Shown: positions 1 to 9,169 of the stretch, piece by piece
How positions within the stretch are numbered: the first letter of the stretch is position 1
Layout: every line of letters starts with the position of its first letter
Assembly (NCBI RefSeq): GCF_000165395.2
Contig: NW_026261572.1
Location: 558,001-622,000 of the forward strand
Length of the DNA stretch: 64,000 nucleotides
DNA from: Babesia bovis T2Bo
Taxonomy: Eukaryota; Apicomplexa; Aconoidasida; Piroplasmida; Babesiidae
Direction: 5' to 3'
Position numbers and translations under genes: made by a program
The notes under the pieces: generated by a model
Told to the model about the DNA's origin: nothing
Database searches by the model: none
Seen by the model: the letters and a program-made list of their open reading frames with translations, nothing else

Positions 1-1123
1 GTGCAGGTTCCTTAGGAGTAGGAGAAGATTTTACACCACCTGCTTCGGGTCCAGCCTGAGGGACACCATCAGCGCCAGATGCTGTTTGTTGAACCTCGGT
101 ACCCTGGCGTTTGTCGGATGGAAGAGATGCCTCGGTACCTGGTGAATCAGCTTGGGGTTGTTCTGGTTTCAAACTTCCGGAAGGTTGCTCACCATGTTTA
201 AGCTCACCTTCAACCTTAGGAACAGAGACGTCAACGTCAGCCTTAGGACCTTTAAGATCACCTTCAACTTTAGGAACAGAGACATCAACGTCAGCCTTAT
301 GACTGGGATCATCTGATTGAGGAGCCTGAAGATCTACCTTAGGTCCGGAAATATCGATATCAGCCTTTGGTAGATTAACGTCTACTTGAGGACCAGAAGA
401 CTCAACTTTAGGTCCAGAAATATCAACATCTACCTTAGGACCGGAAACATCGATATCAGCCTTTGGTAGATTAACATCAGAAGGCTGGGTTTCTTGAGTG
501 CCTTTTCCCTCAAGTTTCGCCTTTTCGAGAGTTTCTTTCTCTTTTGTTCGTTGATCTTCATCATTTTGTTTTTCTTGGTCTTGTTGACCTTCATTTTGTT
601 GTTCCTCTTCAGTTTTTTGGGCTGGAACTGGTACCTTCTTTTCAGGTACCACTTTTTTAGGTACTTCAGGAACCTTAGCAGGGGGAACCGCTGGACCCTT
701 AACAGCAGCCTCTTCTTGGCCTTTTGGTTTACCTGCAAGATCTGTTTCGCTGCCACTCGAACTAGATGATACAGTTCCACTGGCAGCCAAACCAGAAGTC
801 TCGCCGGAAAGTCCAGTTCCTTGTTGAGCTACAACTTGACCTTGGGCCGGTCCTTCTTGTTTGGCTGCTTCAGGTCCAGGCCCATTTTTGGTACCTGGCT
901 GTCCAGGTGAAGCAGCTGAAGCAGGTGCTGGCGAACTTGCCGCAGCAGGGGACGCAGCGCCGCCACCAGGAGCAGCCTGTGGCTGTCCAGCTCCTGTTGG
1001 CTGGCTTGTTTGGTATGTCACAACGACAGCTGAATCTCGTTGAGAATGATTGTGACTAATCCTCACAGCCAGGGAACTCCCCACCAAGATGATGGAAAAA
1101 AAGGTGTGTAACAACTTCATCAT
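1..1123 (-). CDS. Secreted repeat protein with AHNAK-like repeats (3' end beyond window)
   Basis: The frame is open from two consecutive ATGs (1123 and 1120) to the window edge: 374 residues and no stop. Residues 1-21 (MMKLLHTFFSIILVGSSLAV then R) form a typical signal peptide, so the product is probably secreted or exported. Next come an Ala/Pro/Gly/Gln-rich stretch (about 22-130), a Lys/Pro/Val/Glu-rich stretch (about 140-210) and a repeat block (about 214-309). The block alternates acidic and beta-branched residues with Gly-Pro, for example VDVNLPKADIDISGPKVD and ADVDVSVPKVEGDLKGPK. These are nearly identical to the core repeat of vertebrate AHNAK as I remember it. A Pro/Gly/Gln-rich segment follows. 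Function is unknown. A host-cytoskeleton mimic or scaffold is conjecture. The open frame and signal peptide are well supported; the family relation is not proven. Confidence 0.8.
   Translation of the reverse strand, partial: MMKLLHTFFSIILVGSSLAVRISHNHSQRDSAVVVTYQTSQPTGAGQPQAAPGGGAASPAAASSPAPASAASPGQPGTKNGPGPEAAKQEGPAQGQVVAQQGTGLSGETSGLAASGTVSSSSSGSETDLAGKPKGQEEAAVKGPAVPPAKVPEVPKKVVPEKKVPVPAQKTEEEQQNEGQQDQEKQNDEDQRTKEKETLEKAKLEGKGTQETQPSDVNLPKADIDVSGPKVDVDISGPKVESSGPQVDVNLPKADIDISGPKVDLQAPQSDDPSHKADVDVSVPKVEGDLKGPKADVDVSVPKVEGELKHGEQPSGSLKPEQPQADSPGTEASLPSDKRQGTEVQQTASGADGVPQAGPEAGGVKSSPTPKEPA
204..480 (-). repeat. Coding tandem repeats of the AHNAK-like block
   Basis: Two 45-nt near-copies lie at 204-248 and 258-302, spaced 54 nt, and encode an 18-residue unit (ADVDVSVPKVEGDLKGPK type). 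A second pair at 345-382 and 441-478, spaced 96 nt, encodes the VNLPKADIDxSGPKVD type. Copies differ by only a few bases, which suggests duplication within the gene. Confidence 0.8.
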
Positions 1124-2046
1124 GTAACAATAGTCCTACTAGCCAAAGAGAGACGGTTGGTGTTGATTCGTGAGTATCAGTTGATCCGTTCAACCACGTG
1201 ATGTGCACCCAGCCACTCAAGGCACAAACTAGGATATACCCAAACTTTTGCAATATATAAAAGTTGGATATCTAAAATTCCATGACGCCTTATGTTGTAA
1301 CTTGCAACGACGTCAATGACTCGCACGTTGTTTTCCCAGCACCAATTCGCAGATTGCAACCTAAAGTCCTTCTGCAAACTTTTAGGGACTTTACAAAATA
1401 GGTTTACTAATTGTTGCTATGGATACACTTTTCTATTATATTAGACTATCTTATCCAATGGACAGTTGGCAGTTTTGTGGATATATCTATGTGCAATGCC
1501 ACCGATTCATTAATAAACTTCTGGCGCATTTGCGGAATTTTTGCACATGTATACCGTTGATCCTATTAGGGTATATATTTGTATGCTTTGTAAATTGTGA
1601 AAAGTAACATATGCAATGCATTATCCCATGGAGGATTCCAGGTGTGTATGCAATGTTGTTGCGTTTCCTAACATGTGTAACCGAAAAGCTTATATCATTG
1701 GATATATGAGCTGCCTAGGATACATCATTATACATATTGAGTTTATATATCAATGTGTATCTATATAGCCGTTATTTGACTTGGCCTGTGTTCATGTTAA
1801 CACAGGTACATGACTCCGCCTAACAAATTATCCATGCCAGAATCTGTTTTTAAAATCAATAAATGTAGTTATTTGTCATGTAACATAACCTTAAGACGAC
1901 ATAAGGTCTGTTGGTAACATATTCACGATGCCATCACATATCGCAGTGTAAATGGAATTAGTATTTCCTATAGAATAGTGTAATTTATCTAGATGGACTA
2001 AATACACAGACAACTACTTATAGGGTAGACATTCCATGCCGGAACT
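1124..2046. other. Intergenic region, no gene seen
   Basis: This 0.9-kb AT-rich spacer lies between the starts of two divergent genes and probably carries both promoters. Short open frames inside it (for example 1419-1607) have no recognisable composition or partner exon. No RNA gene was recognised. Confidence 0.5.
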
Positions 2047-3009
2047 ATGACAATTAAAGCTGAGATCATAGAGTCTATCTCCACTAAGTGGAACCTTAAC
2101 ATATCGCAGGCTGCAGCAGCTGAACTGGTGGCCCGGCATGGTACCACAGCGCCAATAGACCAAGCAAGCTTCAAGACGATATTGCTCAACACTGGGATAC
2201 AAACTATCGTAGAAGTCTGTAATAAAGGGAGCTCAAGTGTGGTAATGAATGACAGCATAGTGCCTTCCAGGGAAGTACAAGGCTTGCCACACCCATTGTT
2301 CTGCCAGATTGATACTGTGATCGACATCACCCAACCAAAGTACACAATCACACCCACGGAAAACCCAAGTAAAGCTATATATAAGGTAACTCTAAATACA
2401 GGGTATATCAGGTTTCAAGGATTGTTTTTGGATAGTAACCAAAAGATACATGTATTCGCACCCGGAACCAAGTTACTGCTCATGAAGCCCGGGGTTAAGC
2501 ATGTAGATACCATGGCATTCTTGAAGCCAGGTAGTTACGAGATACTCGGGGGGATAGTACCGGATTTGTACGACCCGTGGAAGTTGCAGAGGGAAGTTAG
2601 CATACAAAGGTACAGCACGGGTGGCAAGCCCATAGCCAGTGACGCCCCCAAGTTCGAGCCGTTACCGCTATTGGCCAAGCAGCCAGTGGCAAGTATAGCC
2701 GACCAAATGAAGGCACTCAGTATAAAGGCACCACAAAAAAAGGATATACCCAAGGCTGGTAAGCAACATGTAAAACTTAAACATGGTGCCGGAGTACCGA
2801 GGCCACATAGTAAGCCTGTACCCAAGGATAGTAGTGTACCGTTCCGGAAAGCGGGGGCTCCAGCATTCCCAAATGCTAAGCAACAACCCAGTGCCAAGAA
2901 GGCACCAGCAAATGAAAATGCACGTGGGCAACCAACTACCAAGCATACGCCTAAGCAGGGCTTTTCAGGTGGACATCGCAGGGCTAAAGCGCCACCCAAA
3001 CATATGTAA
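2047..3009 (+). CDS. TDRD3/RMI1-like OB-fold protein
   Basis: A 320-residue single-exon protein. Residues about 1-185 resemble the N-terminal DUF1767/OB-fold region shared by TDRD3 and RMI1, partners of type IA topoisomerases (TOP3). The best landmarks are GYIRFQGLFLD, APGTKLLLMKPGVKHVD, and the end of the fold, ILGGIVPDLYDPWKLQREVS followed by a Pro/Phe-containing linker, which parallels the TDRD3 segment LGGEVEHLIEKWELQRSLS. The remaining 130 residues are Lys/Pro/Ala/Gln-rich, strongly basic and probably disordered. No UBA or Tudor domain is visible, so only the topoisomerase-binding half of TDRD3 is present. The likely role is a cofactor of TOP3 in decatenation or R-loop/RNA metabolism. 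The alternative is an RMI1-type subunit of a BLM-like complex. The downstream gene is convergent, 21 bp away. Confidence 0.7.
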   Translation: MTIKAEIIESISTKWNLNISQAAAAELVARHGTTAPIDQASFKTILLNTGIQTIVEVCNKGSSSVVMNDSIVPSREVQGLPHPLFCQIDTVIDITQPKYTITPTENPSKAIYKVTLNTGYIRFQGLFLDSNQKIHVFAPGTKLLLMKPGVKHVDTMAFLKPGSYEILGGIVPDLYDPWKLQREVSIQRYSTGGKPIASDAPKFEPLPLLAKQPVASIADQMKALSIKAPQKKDIPKAGKQHVKLKHGAGVPRPHSKPVPKDSSVPFRKAGAPAFPNAKQQPSAKKAPANENARGQPTTKHTPKQGFSGGHRRAKAPPKHM

Positions 3010-3030
3010 CGTATTTAATTAAGTATAGTT

Positions 3031-3690
3031 TCATTCCTCACCGACACCTACCAATACACCCTGGCAGATGCGTTGGACATCCACGCCGTCCACGTATTCC
3101 GGGTTTATCTTCATACGATACTGGGTCTTGCACTGCGGGCACTGTACGGCATCCTGGCCCTTCTCAGCAAAGCACTGAGGACATGTCATGCGCGCAAGTA
3201 TGTAATCGAGGTCACCGTCGTCCTCAAGGTCCTGGATGTCCTTTGTAGAACCAATTGATATCCCGTCGATAATCAGCTGTGGGAGTATAATGGATTCACG
3301 GCCGTTGACAGTCTCTTTCTTGAGCAGTCCCTCGGAATTCCACTGCTCAAACAGTAGATGGTCCTTTAACGCTGCCGCGCGAGTAAAGTCACGATTGGCG
3401 TCGATCAGGTAATAGACTATCCCCTTACAGTCCAGTATATGCTGCGCCAGCTTAGACTGGAAGAATTGGCGCTTCATACCACCCAAGGATGTAGTGACTA
3501 AAATTACCTCAGCTAATTGTTCAGCCTCACCGTAATTTTCGTCCACAGGTTGCCCTTGGTGCGTAGCAGTGGCGTCAGACCCATCGACTTGATCAGATGC
3601 CGTCTGGTCATCAGGTACCTCGTTTGGACCCTGGTCCTGTGGCTGCTCTTCAGGCAGCTCAGTGGCCTCTTGAAGTACACTCGGGTCCAT
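3031..3690 (-). CDS. Thioredoxin-fold (SH3BGRL/glutaredoxin-like) protein with C-terminal zinc ribbon
   Basis: A 219-residue protein. Residues 1-60 are acidic and low in complexity (Asp/Glu/Gln/Pro). Residues about 61-166 read as a glutaredoxin-like fold of the SH3BGR type: first strand AEVILVTTS, second strand KGIVYYLID, the cis-proline segment ILPQLIIDG (Pro137) and the glycine-containing IGSTKDIQDLEDDGDLDYIL. The CxxC redox motif at the start of helix 1 is missing (TSLGGMKRQF instead), so thiol-disulfide activity is unlikely. Residues 170-187 carry two CPQC knuckles (Cys170/173 and Cys184/187), a rubredoxin-like zinc ribbon. The protein is probably cytosolic or nuclear and may be an adaptor. 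The combination of the two modules is unusual and I cannot name a function. Confidence 0.7.
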   Translation of the reverse strand: MDPSVLQEATELPEEQPQDQGPNEVPDDQTASDQVDGSDATATHQGQPVDENYGEAEQLAEVILVTTSLGGMKRQFFQSKLAQHILDCKGIVYYLIDANRDFTRAAALKDHLLFEQWNSEGLLKKETVNGRESIILPQLIIDGISIGSTKDIQDLEDDGDLDYILARMTCPQCFAEKGQDAVQCPQCKTQYRMKINPEYVDGVDVQRICQGVLVGVGEE

Positions 3691-5625
3691 TGTACTACAT
3701 TAACCAGGGATGTACAAATGGACCGGATGAAATGCTAGATCCAGTCCAGGTTACGTAGCCTTGGTACACGTGCTGCTGCGATAGTCGTGTTTATACGCTT
3801 CCCTATTGATGCAGTGGTCTACAGGACCACACGGAATATCAACAATAGATTGAACTTGAGCTCCGATGAAGTATGTATCAAAAATGGATACAATGCAGTT
3901 TTCAATATTTACCTAAAAACGCCTTGCTGTAAAAAAACAGTTACATGCCAATATCATAGACGTGTTTCACACCGATAGCACAAATTGATGCAGTCATCAA
4001 TTGCCAACAACACCAAGTTAAAACAGGTGCGAATCAATAAACACTGACACACCTGCACATCGAGTCAAGAACAAGAATCAAACGCGTAAACACCGAAAAG
4101 GATCGGCCAAAGGATCACATGTGTGACAGTAAATCCTTCCCACTGGTAAATACACCAGTCCAACCCAGAATTTGAAACCGTTATTTTCACGGTAGACTCA
4201 AATATCATACACAAAATGTGTTGCACCTGACCTTTGTAGTGTTAATTTAATAAACTGGCTCAACTTGGGACGTAGATACTGTCTAACTAGTGTTACTTAT
4301 GGTGTTCTATCTTGCATACACAGTCACGTTATATCACGTCGGGACATAATGCCGATACCCGGTATGCTGTATTGACTGACTAGCAAATAATCAGTGAAAT
4401 CATGCTACTTTCAAGTATATAGTGTCATACTTAAGAGTCAATCACTGCTTATCCGTGATACCGGGGATGAGTAGTTACACCTATAGCATGTCACCAAGTG
4501 GAATGACCCAGAACTATTATGTAATTCTATCTAGATTAATCTAGCACAGCCCACGGACACAAATGGGTGGTAGCGTACAACACAACTATCGATTAGACAC
4601 CACGTCAATATAGAGTACGGCCAGGCACTTACAAACGAGAATATGGCTTCAGTGTTGTTATGTACATCTAGGATGAACCCAGGAGGCACGGAGTGCCATG
4701 GAAGGCGCTGACAAACGACACTGACAAAGTGGTTCATGCACCGAGACATGTAGTATGCATGGGTTATTTCCAGACATTCTAGCCCATATAGACATTAATA
4801 GACGTGAATGTAATTATAGACATGCTGGGACATAGCCGAAAAATGCATTCAACGATTATAGACACGACATTGGCTAGCTAGGATAACACAATGTCCAACA
4901 GTGAATCGTACCTATCGCAAGAGACCCATTATACTCGTAAAGCAAACTTATTAACACCAATAGAAATATGTGACAAACAAATTACTGATATCAACAGCGT
5001 CGGGTTCATTCCACCTGCATTTGTACGTGTCTAACATTGTGGGTAGTGGTAACCTGCGAACGCGCGTCGTGTGCGTGTCCTATGCAATGTGGAAGTACCC
5101 ACCAGCTGTGTGTTGTCGTTTTCAGGTCGCAGGGCGATCGTAAGCTAAGTATTCTTCAGCTATTCGCCAGTTAGCTCGCGGCACGGGACGGGTTGTCGCG
5201 ATCCTACCGCTATCTATGTTGTTTTAAGTTTTTGTGTTTTTCCTTAGCTATAACCAGTGGCCGGCAGTCAGGGGGGAATGACTTACGAGGAATATGCGTT
5301 GTATGGGATGTAACGGTACAAGATTACCCACTCTGTTGTCTGCTGTCCATTCCTGTATCTAGACAACGCAATCCAGTGAGTTCCAGACTTCACATGAGCT
5401 GGTATTCTGTTCTACTATCAGTCTACAGAGTAATATAGACTGTATTGTGGATATTAAAGGGCTATTGATCTTTTTTGTTATGACCTTTACGTGCGGCTGA
5501 GAACACTTCCAGCTAAGCACACTTAACAATAGGTATCCGTCCCATCTACCCAGAGGCTTGTACATATAATCATCTGGCTAGATTGCGGTACATCAGATTT
5601 ATAACATATAATGGGAGTTGACTAA
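3691..5625. other. Long intergenic region, no gene seen
   Basis: This 1.9 kb between two divergent starts is the longest geneless stretch in the window. Open frames at 3787-3978, 4531-4749 and 5193-5438 are short, cysteine-rich or random-looking, and no splice join extends them convincingly. Part of 5000-5625 may be 5' leader of the PPR gene. I recognised no tRNA, snRNA or other structured RNA, but a lineage-specific ncRNA cannot be excluded. Confidence 0.5.
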
Positions 5626-8600
5626 ATGGTTGAGAAAACTTTTGATTCGCAAGCGTGCATCGCTACACGCAATAGGAAAGTCACTGGTGAATGTAGACAG
5701 CGCTACTCGGGCACAACTGGAAAGCATGGTTGTTCAAATAAAGTGGGTGAAGCTGATGAACAGGTTTTCACAAGGCTGAAAACCATATTCCGAGGACCCG
5801 TGAAATGCCCTAGCAGGGATCAGAGTGTAGACAGCTCTTTCACGGCCCCCTCATTTGACCCATTATCCAAGGGATTATACAATGGGGAAAGCTCAATGCA
5901 ATGTTCTACTGAGATTGGTAGTTTCGATATGAGTACTTGCGGCGGAGTTGGTGCCCTGGATCCCATTGGCACATTGGGATACGGGGAAAAGGTAATGTGC
6001 CTAGATACACTTGCGCAGGCACTGGCAGATGAATCAGAGTCGTACGCACATAAATCAGGATCGATATTCAACGGCGAAACGCCACTGACGCACCTGGCGT
6101 CCGTAGATACGAGCGCTACCCAAGATATGCTGACTCCACTAGGAGCTGGCTCGTTAGAAATAGGGTGCGATTTTGCCGATCGTGTAGGTAAACTGTTATC
6201 ACGATGCGTTGCGGGCGAAGAGGTGGCATGGGAGGAGTTGGCCAGCCTATGTGCTAACGAGTTCAACATACAGGACACCTCGCTGTCCCCCGCTACCCTT
6301 ACTGCGCTCCTGAGGTTCTGCATGCTCAAGGGGCAGCTCTATCTTGCCGGTCAACTGTTACAGGTAGCGTGGTATCGCGGAGTACGTCTGTCAGTTGATG
6401 AACAGTCCCATGTAATCCTGTCACTATGCTCGGCGGATGCAATTGGGCTTGCGCGTAGCCTCATCGCGAAGCTACCCTTGAATATACTAGAAAGTGAGGA
6501 AATAATGCAAATGTTTGTAAACGGTATAGTAAATGCAGCTAAAGAAAACAACTACAAGAATGTTTTGAATTTTATCTCGGTACTGGATGATACAGGCTCC
6601 AGCCTGGATCACAAACGTGCTGCAAGGTTAATTGAACTATTCGTAAGTGCGATTGATGGAGACGACTCACCTTCACCCGAATTGGTAGATGCTATACAGA
6701 GGCTGAGCTCCGTAGAGGCGTTCTCTAGGGTCTCACTGCTGTGTCGCTACGGTGTTTGTGCGTTGCTGTGTTGTGCCCAGAACAACAATAAGGTAGAGGA
6801 CAGCATAAAGGTTATACTTCACAGTTGCGTCTCCACCGTTGGGTTCCTGGAGCATGCTAGTAAAATGTCATCAAAAGGGTTCGTTGCAGTGGTTAACCGC
6901 CTAGTTTCATTACACCTGATGAATGGCGTTGACCTTTTGTCTGCGCTGTGTCTTGGTAATCGTGTATCATCCTGTGATTCCGCGATGTTGGAGATTTATG
7001 AGCATGCCCAGGGCCTGCTCTACAGAATGCTGCCACCATCTTTACACGTAGCCGGATTCACGGGAGCGCCTTTACTCTCGGTTAACAGTATCCGGTCTTT
7101 CGTGAAACTCATGGGAACACGTCTGCCAACATCGATGCTGTGCATATGCGCATGGGTATCAGGAGTTGGCAAGGAGATGTTTTCCCCTCTAGTAGAAGCA
7201 TGTCTTATGGTCGAGGACTTCACCTCAGCTGATGCTGTGCTCAAGTACATGGTGGAGTACTACGGCCATATACCAGCACCGCTCATGGTCAAGTTCCTGT
7301 GCTGCCACACGCTGAATGGTAATTTCCGCTTTGTGCTGGACAGACTTGCCAAGAAGGACAAGATGGCTTCGTGTCTCCGAGAACGTCAAAATCGCTCCCA
7401 CGTCATAAGCGTGGCGGAATTTGGCATGCGTGTTGCGATATCGCTTTTCGAGTTTAACGTAGCCAGTGAATTCCACAAGTACTGCGATACCGCTGTTAGG
7501 ATCAGCCAGGAGTTGTCCCAGATAATGCAAGAGCTCCCGCCACTACTTAACTCCAGGGGTAAAGTGGATGAGTTTGTGACTTTCTGTGAACGAATTAACT
7601 TGGATGACGCCAGTTTTTCGGTGGCACTTGATTGTTGCTTGAGGTTGAAGAACCCAAAGCGTTTGTTGCGACTGATTACTAAGTTCCGCCAGATGGGATT
7701 GCAGCCGCAGTTGCAGACGTGCGGAGTCATTATAAAGTCGCTGGGCTGCTGTGGGCGAATAGCTGAATGTAAGGAAATATGGAAGGAAATGGCGAATAGC
7801 CAGGGAAATGAACCAAACGAAGTTACATATGGCATCATGCTTGATGCATACGTGAACAATAACCGTATGGAAGAAGCCATGGATTTACTACAGGAAATGA
7901 AGCAAAAGGGTAATGTAAAACCCAATACTATCATGTACACCACGCTCATTAAAGGATTTGGGCAAAACCGCCAGCTGCAGCGGGCAATGAGTATCTACGA
8001 TATGATGGTCTCAGAAGGAGTTATGCGGAACACAGTCACGTACAACTCGATTATCGACGCTTGTGCACGAGTGGGCGATATGAAGGCAGCTGCCGCACTG
8101 CTGGAGGAAATGATGATGAACCAGGTAGAACCAGACCTAATCACTTTCTCGACCATCATCAAAGGATATTGTGTCCAGTGCAATATGGACCAGTCGTTCC
8201 AATTACTGAGTATAATGTATGAGCGTGGAATCAAACCCGATGGGATTTTGTACAACAGTCTACTAGAAGGTTGCGTAAAAAGCGGACGCCTATGGCTCTG
8301 TGAGAAGTTATGGGAGCAGATGCGCATACACGGCATCGCGCCTTCTAATTTCACACTAACAATCTTGATCAAAATGTACGGTCGCAGTGGTCAGCTGGAC
8401 AAGGTATTTGACCTAGTGGAGCGCCTGCCCGCGGAGTACGGGTTCACTATTAACGCACATGTATACACGTGCTTAATGAGTGCATGTATAACCAACGGGA
8501 GGTACAATACTGCATTGGATATCTACCGATGCGTCAAGGACGGTAGCGTCAAACCAGACGCTAAGACCTATGAAACATTGCTACAGGGAGTAACACGAGG

Positions 8601-8829
8601 CAACCTATTTGCCGAAGCCGTTGACCTATTGCGTGATATGTACAATTTAGACGGCAACCACACAGATCAAGCGGATGCAGTAACAATACAGAAAATAAAC
8701 CCCCGTGTCTTGGAAAATCTATTTAACAAGGTGCAGAATGCGCGCCTGGACCCAGAAGTAATGGAAACTTATCGCTCTCTCGGCCAACGTTTGCAGTTGC
8801 TAGGTGTCAATGTGCACGTGCCGTTCTAA
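5626..8829 (+). CDS. Pentatricopeptide repeat (PPR) protein
   Basis: A 1,067-residue protein in one exon. From about residue 690 to 1010 it has a run of 35-residue PPR units. Recognisable starts include PNEVTYGIMLDAY (about 729), KPNTIMYTTLIKGF, RNTVTYNSIIDAC, EPDLITFSTIIKGY, KPDGILYNSLLEGC and KPDAKTYETLLQG. Asn/Thr/Asp occupy the usual base-recognition positions. Upstream helical segments (about 180-690) look like degenerate repeats. PPR proteins bind single-stranded RNA and act almost always in organelles, so a mitochondrial or apicoplast RNA-processing or translation role is likely. The N-terminus (MVEKTFDSQACIATRNRKV) is not a clear signal peptide; some basic and hydroxylated residues could fit a mitochondrial presequence. 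No endonuclease or deaminase domain is seen. Confidence 0.88.
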   Translation: MVEKTFDSQACIATRNRKVTGECRQRYSGTTGKHGCSNKVGEADEQVFTRLKTIFRGPVKCPSRDQSVDSSFTAPSFDPLSKGLYNGESSMQCSTEIGSFDMSTCGGVGALDPIGTLGYGEKVMCLDTLAQALADESESYAHKSGSIFNGETPLTHLASVDTSATQDMLTPLGAGSLEIGCDFADRVGKLLSRCVAGEEVAWEELASLCANEFNIQDTSLSPATLTALLRFCMLKGQLYLAGQLLQVAWYRGVRLSVDEQSHVILSLCSADAIGLARSLIAKLPLNILESEEIMQMFVNGIVNAAKENNYKNVLNFISVLDDTGSSLDHKRAARLIELFVSAIDGDDSPSPELVDAIQRLSSVEAFSRVSLLCRYGVCALLCCAQNNNKVEDSIKVILHSCVSTVGFLEHASKMSSKGFVAVVNRLVSLHLMNGVDLLSALCLGNRVSSCDSAMLEIYEHAQGLLYRMLPPSLHVAGFTGAPLLSVNSIRSFVKLMGTRLPTSMLCICAWVSGVGKEMFSPLVEACLMVEDFTSADAVLKYMVEYYGHIPAPLMVKFLCCHTLNGNFRFVLDRLAKKDKMASCLRERQNRSHVISVAEFGMRVAISLFEFNVASEFHKYCDTAVRISQELSQIMQELPPLLNSRGKVDEFVTFCERINLDDASFSVALDCCLRLKNPKRLLRLITKFRQMGLQPQLQTCGVIIKSLGCCGRIAECKEIWKEMANSQGNEPNEVTYGIMLDAYVNNNRMEEAMDLLQEMKQKGNVKPNTIMYTTLIKGFGQNRQLQRAMSIYDMMVSEGVMRNTVTYNSIIDACARVGDMKAAAALLEEMMMNQVEPDLITFSTIIKGYCVQCNMDQSFQLLSIMYERGIKPDGILYNSLLEGCVKSGRLWLCEKLWEQMRIHGIAPSNFTLTILIKMYGRSGQLDKVFDLVERLPAEYGFTINAHVYTCLMSACITNGRYNTALDIYRCVKDGSVKPDAKTYETLLQGVTRGNLFAEAVDLLRDMYNLDGNHTDQADAVTIQKINPRVLENLFNKVQNARLDPEVMETYRSLGQRLQLLGVNVHVPF

Positions 8830-9169
8830 TGCAGGTAACCAAATGATTAATTATTGCTGTGTTTTTATATTGTGTGGGTATGTAGTGGCTGTTCCTTTTT
8901 CATGCTTTATTGGCACTCTAGGGTCATCCTGGGTACCATGTTAGACATTGTGGCCAATCCTAGGTGACTACACGGAAACCGTGATTTGGAGTTGTACCTT
9001 CCAACACATTAACTGGAATCGCATTAGTACACACTTGGTTATTGGATATAGATAGTTATACAAGGGATTTGTATTTAATACAGGGATTCCAGGACAGTAG
9101 GGCCCCGAGGGGGCCAAGCGTCACCCACACTATAGTAGCATTACAACCAGTTGTATACCTTGACAAAAA
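8830..9169. other. Intergenic region with GC hairpin
   Basis: This is the 340-bp spacer between two plus-strand genes. It contains one sharp GC-rich inverted repeat at 9101-9115 (GGCCCC, GAG loop, GGGGCC), 55 bp before the next ATG. Otherwise no feature was recognised. Confidence 0.5.

Noticed and set aside
430..780. Lys/Arg-rich 116-codon frame on the minus strand
   Set aside because: It is the wrong frame over the AHNAK-like gene, whose own frame is longer, starts with a signal peptide and stays open to the window edge.
1..1123. Recent horizontal transfer of host AHNAK as an established fact
   Set aside because: Codon choice is parasite-like, and the similarity is to a short repetitive motif recalled from memory, so convergence remains possible.
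4531..4749. 72-codon minus-strand frame in the long spacer
   Set aside because: No splice partners, random-looking composition and no recognisable motif.
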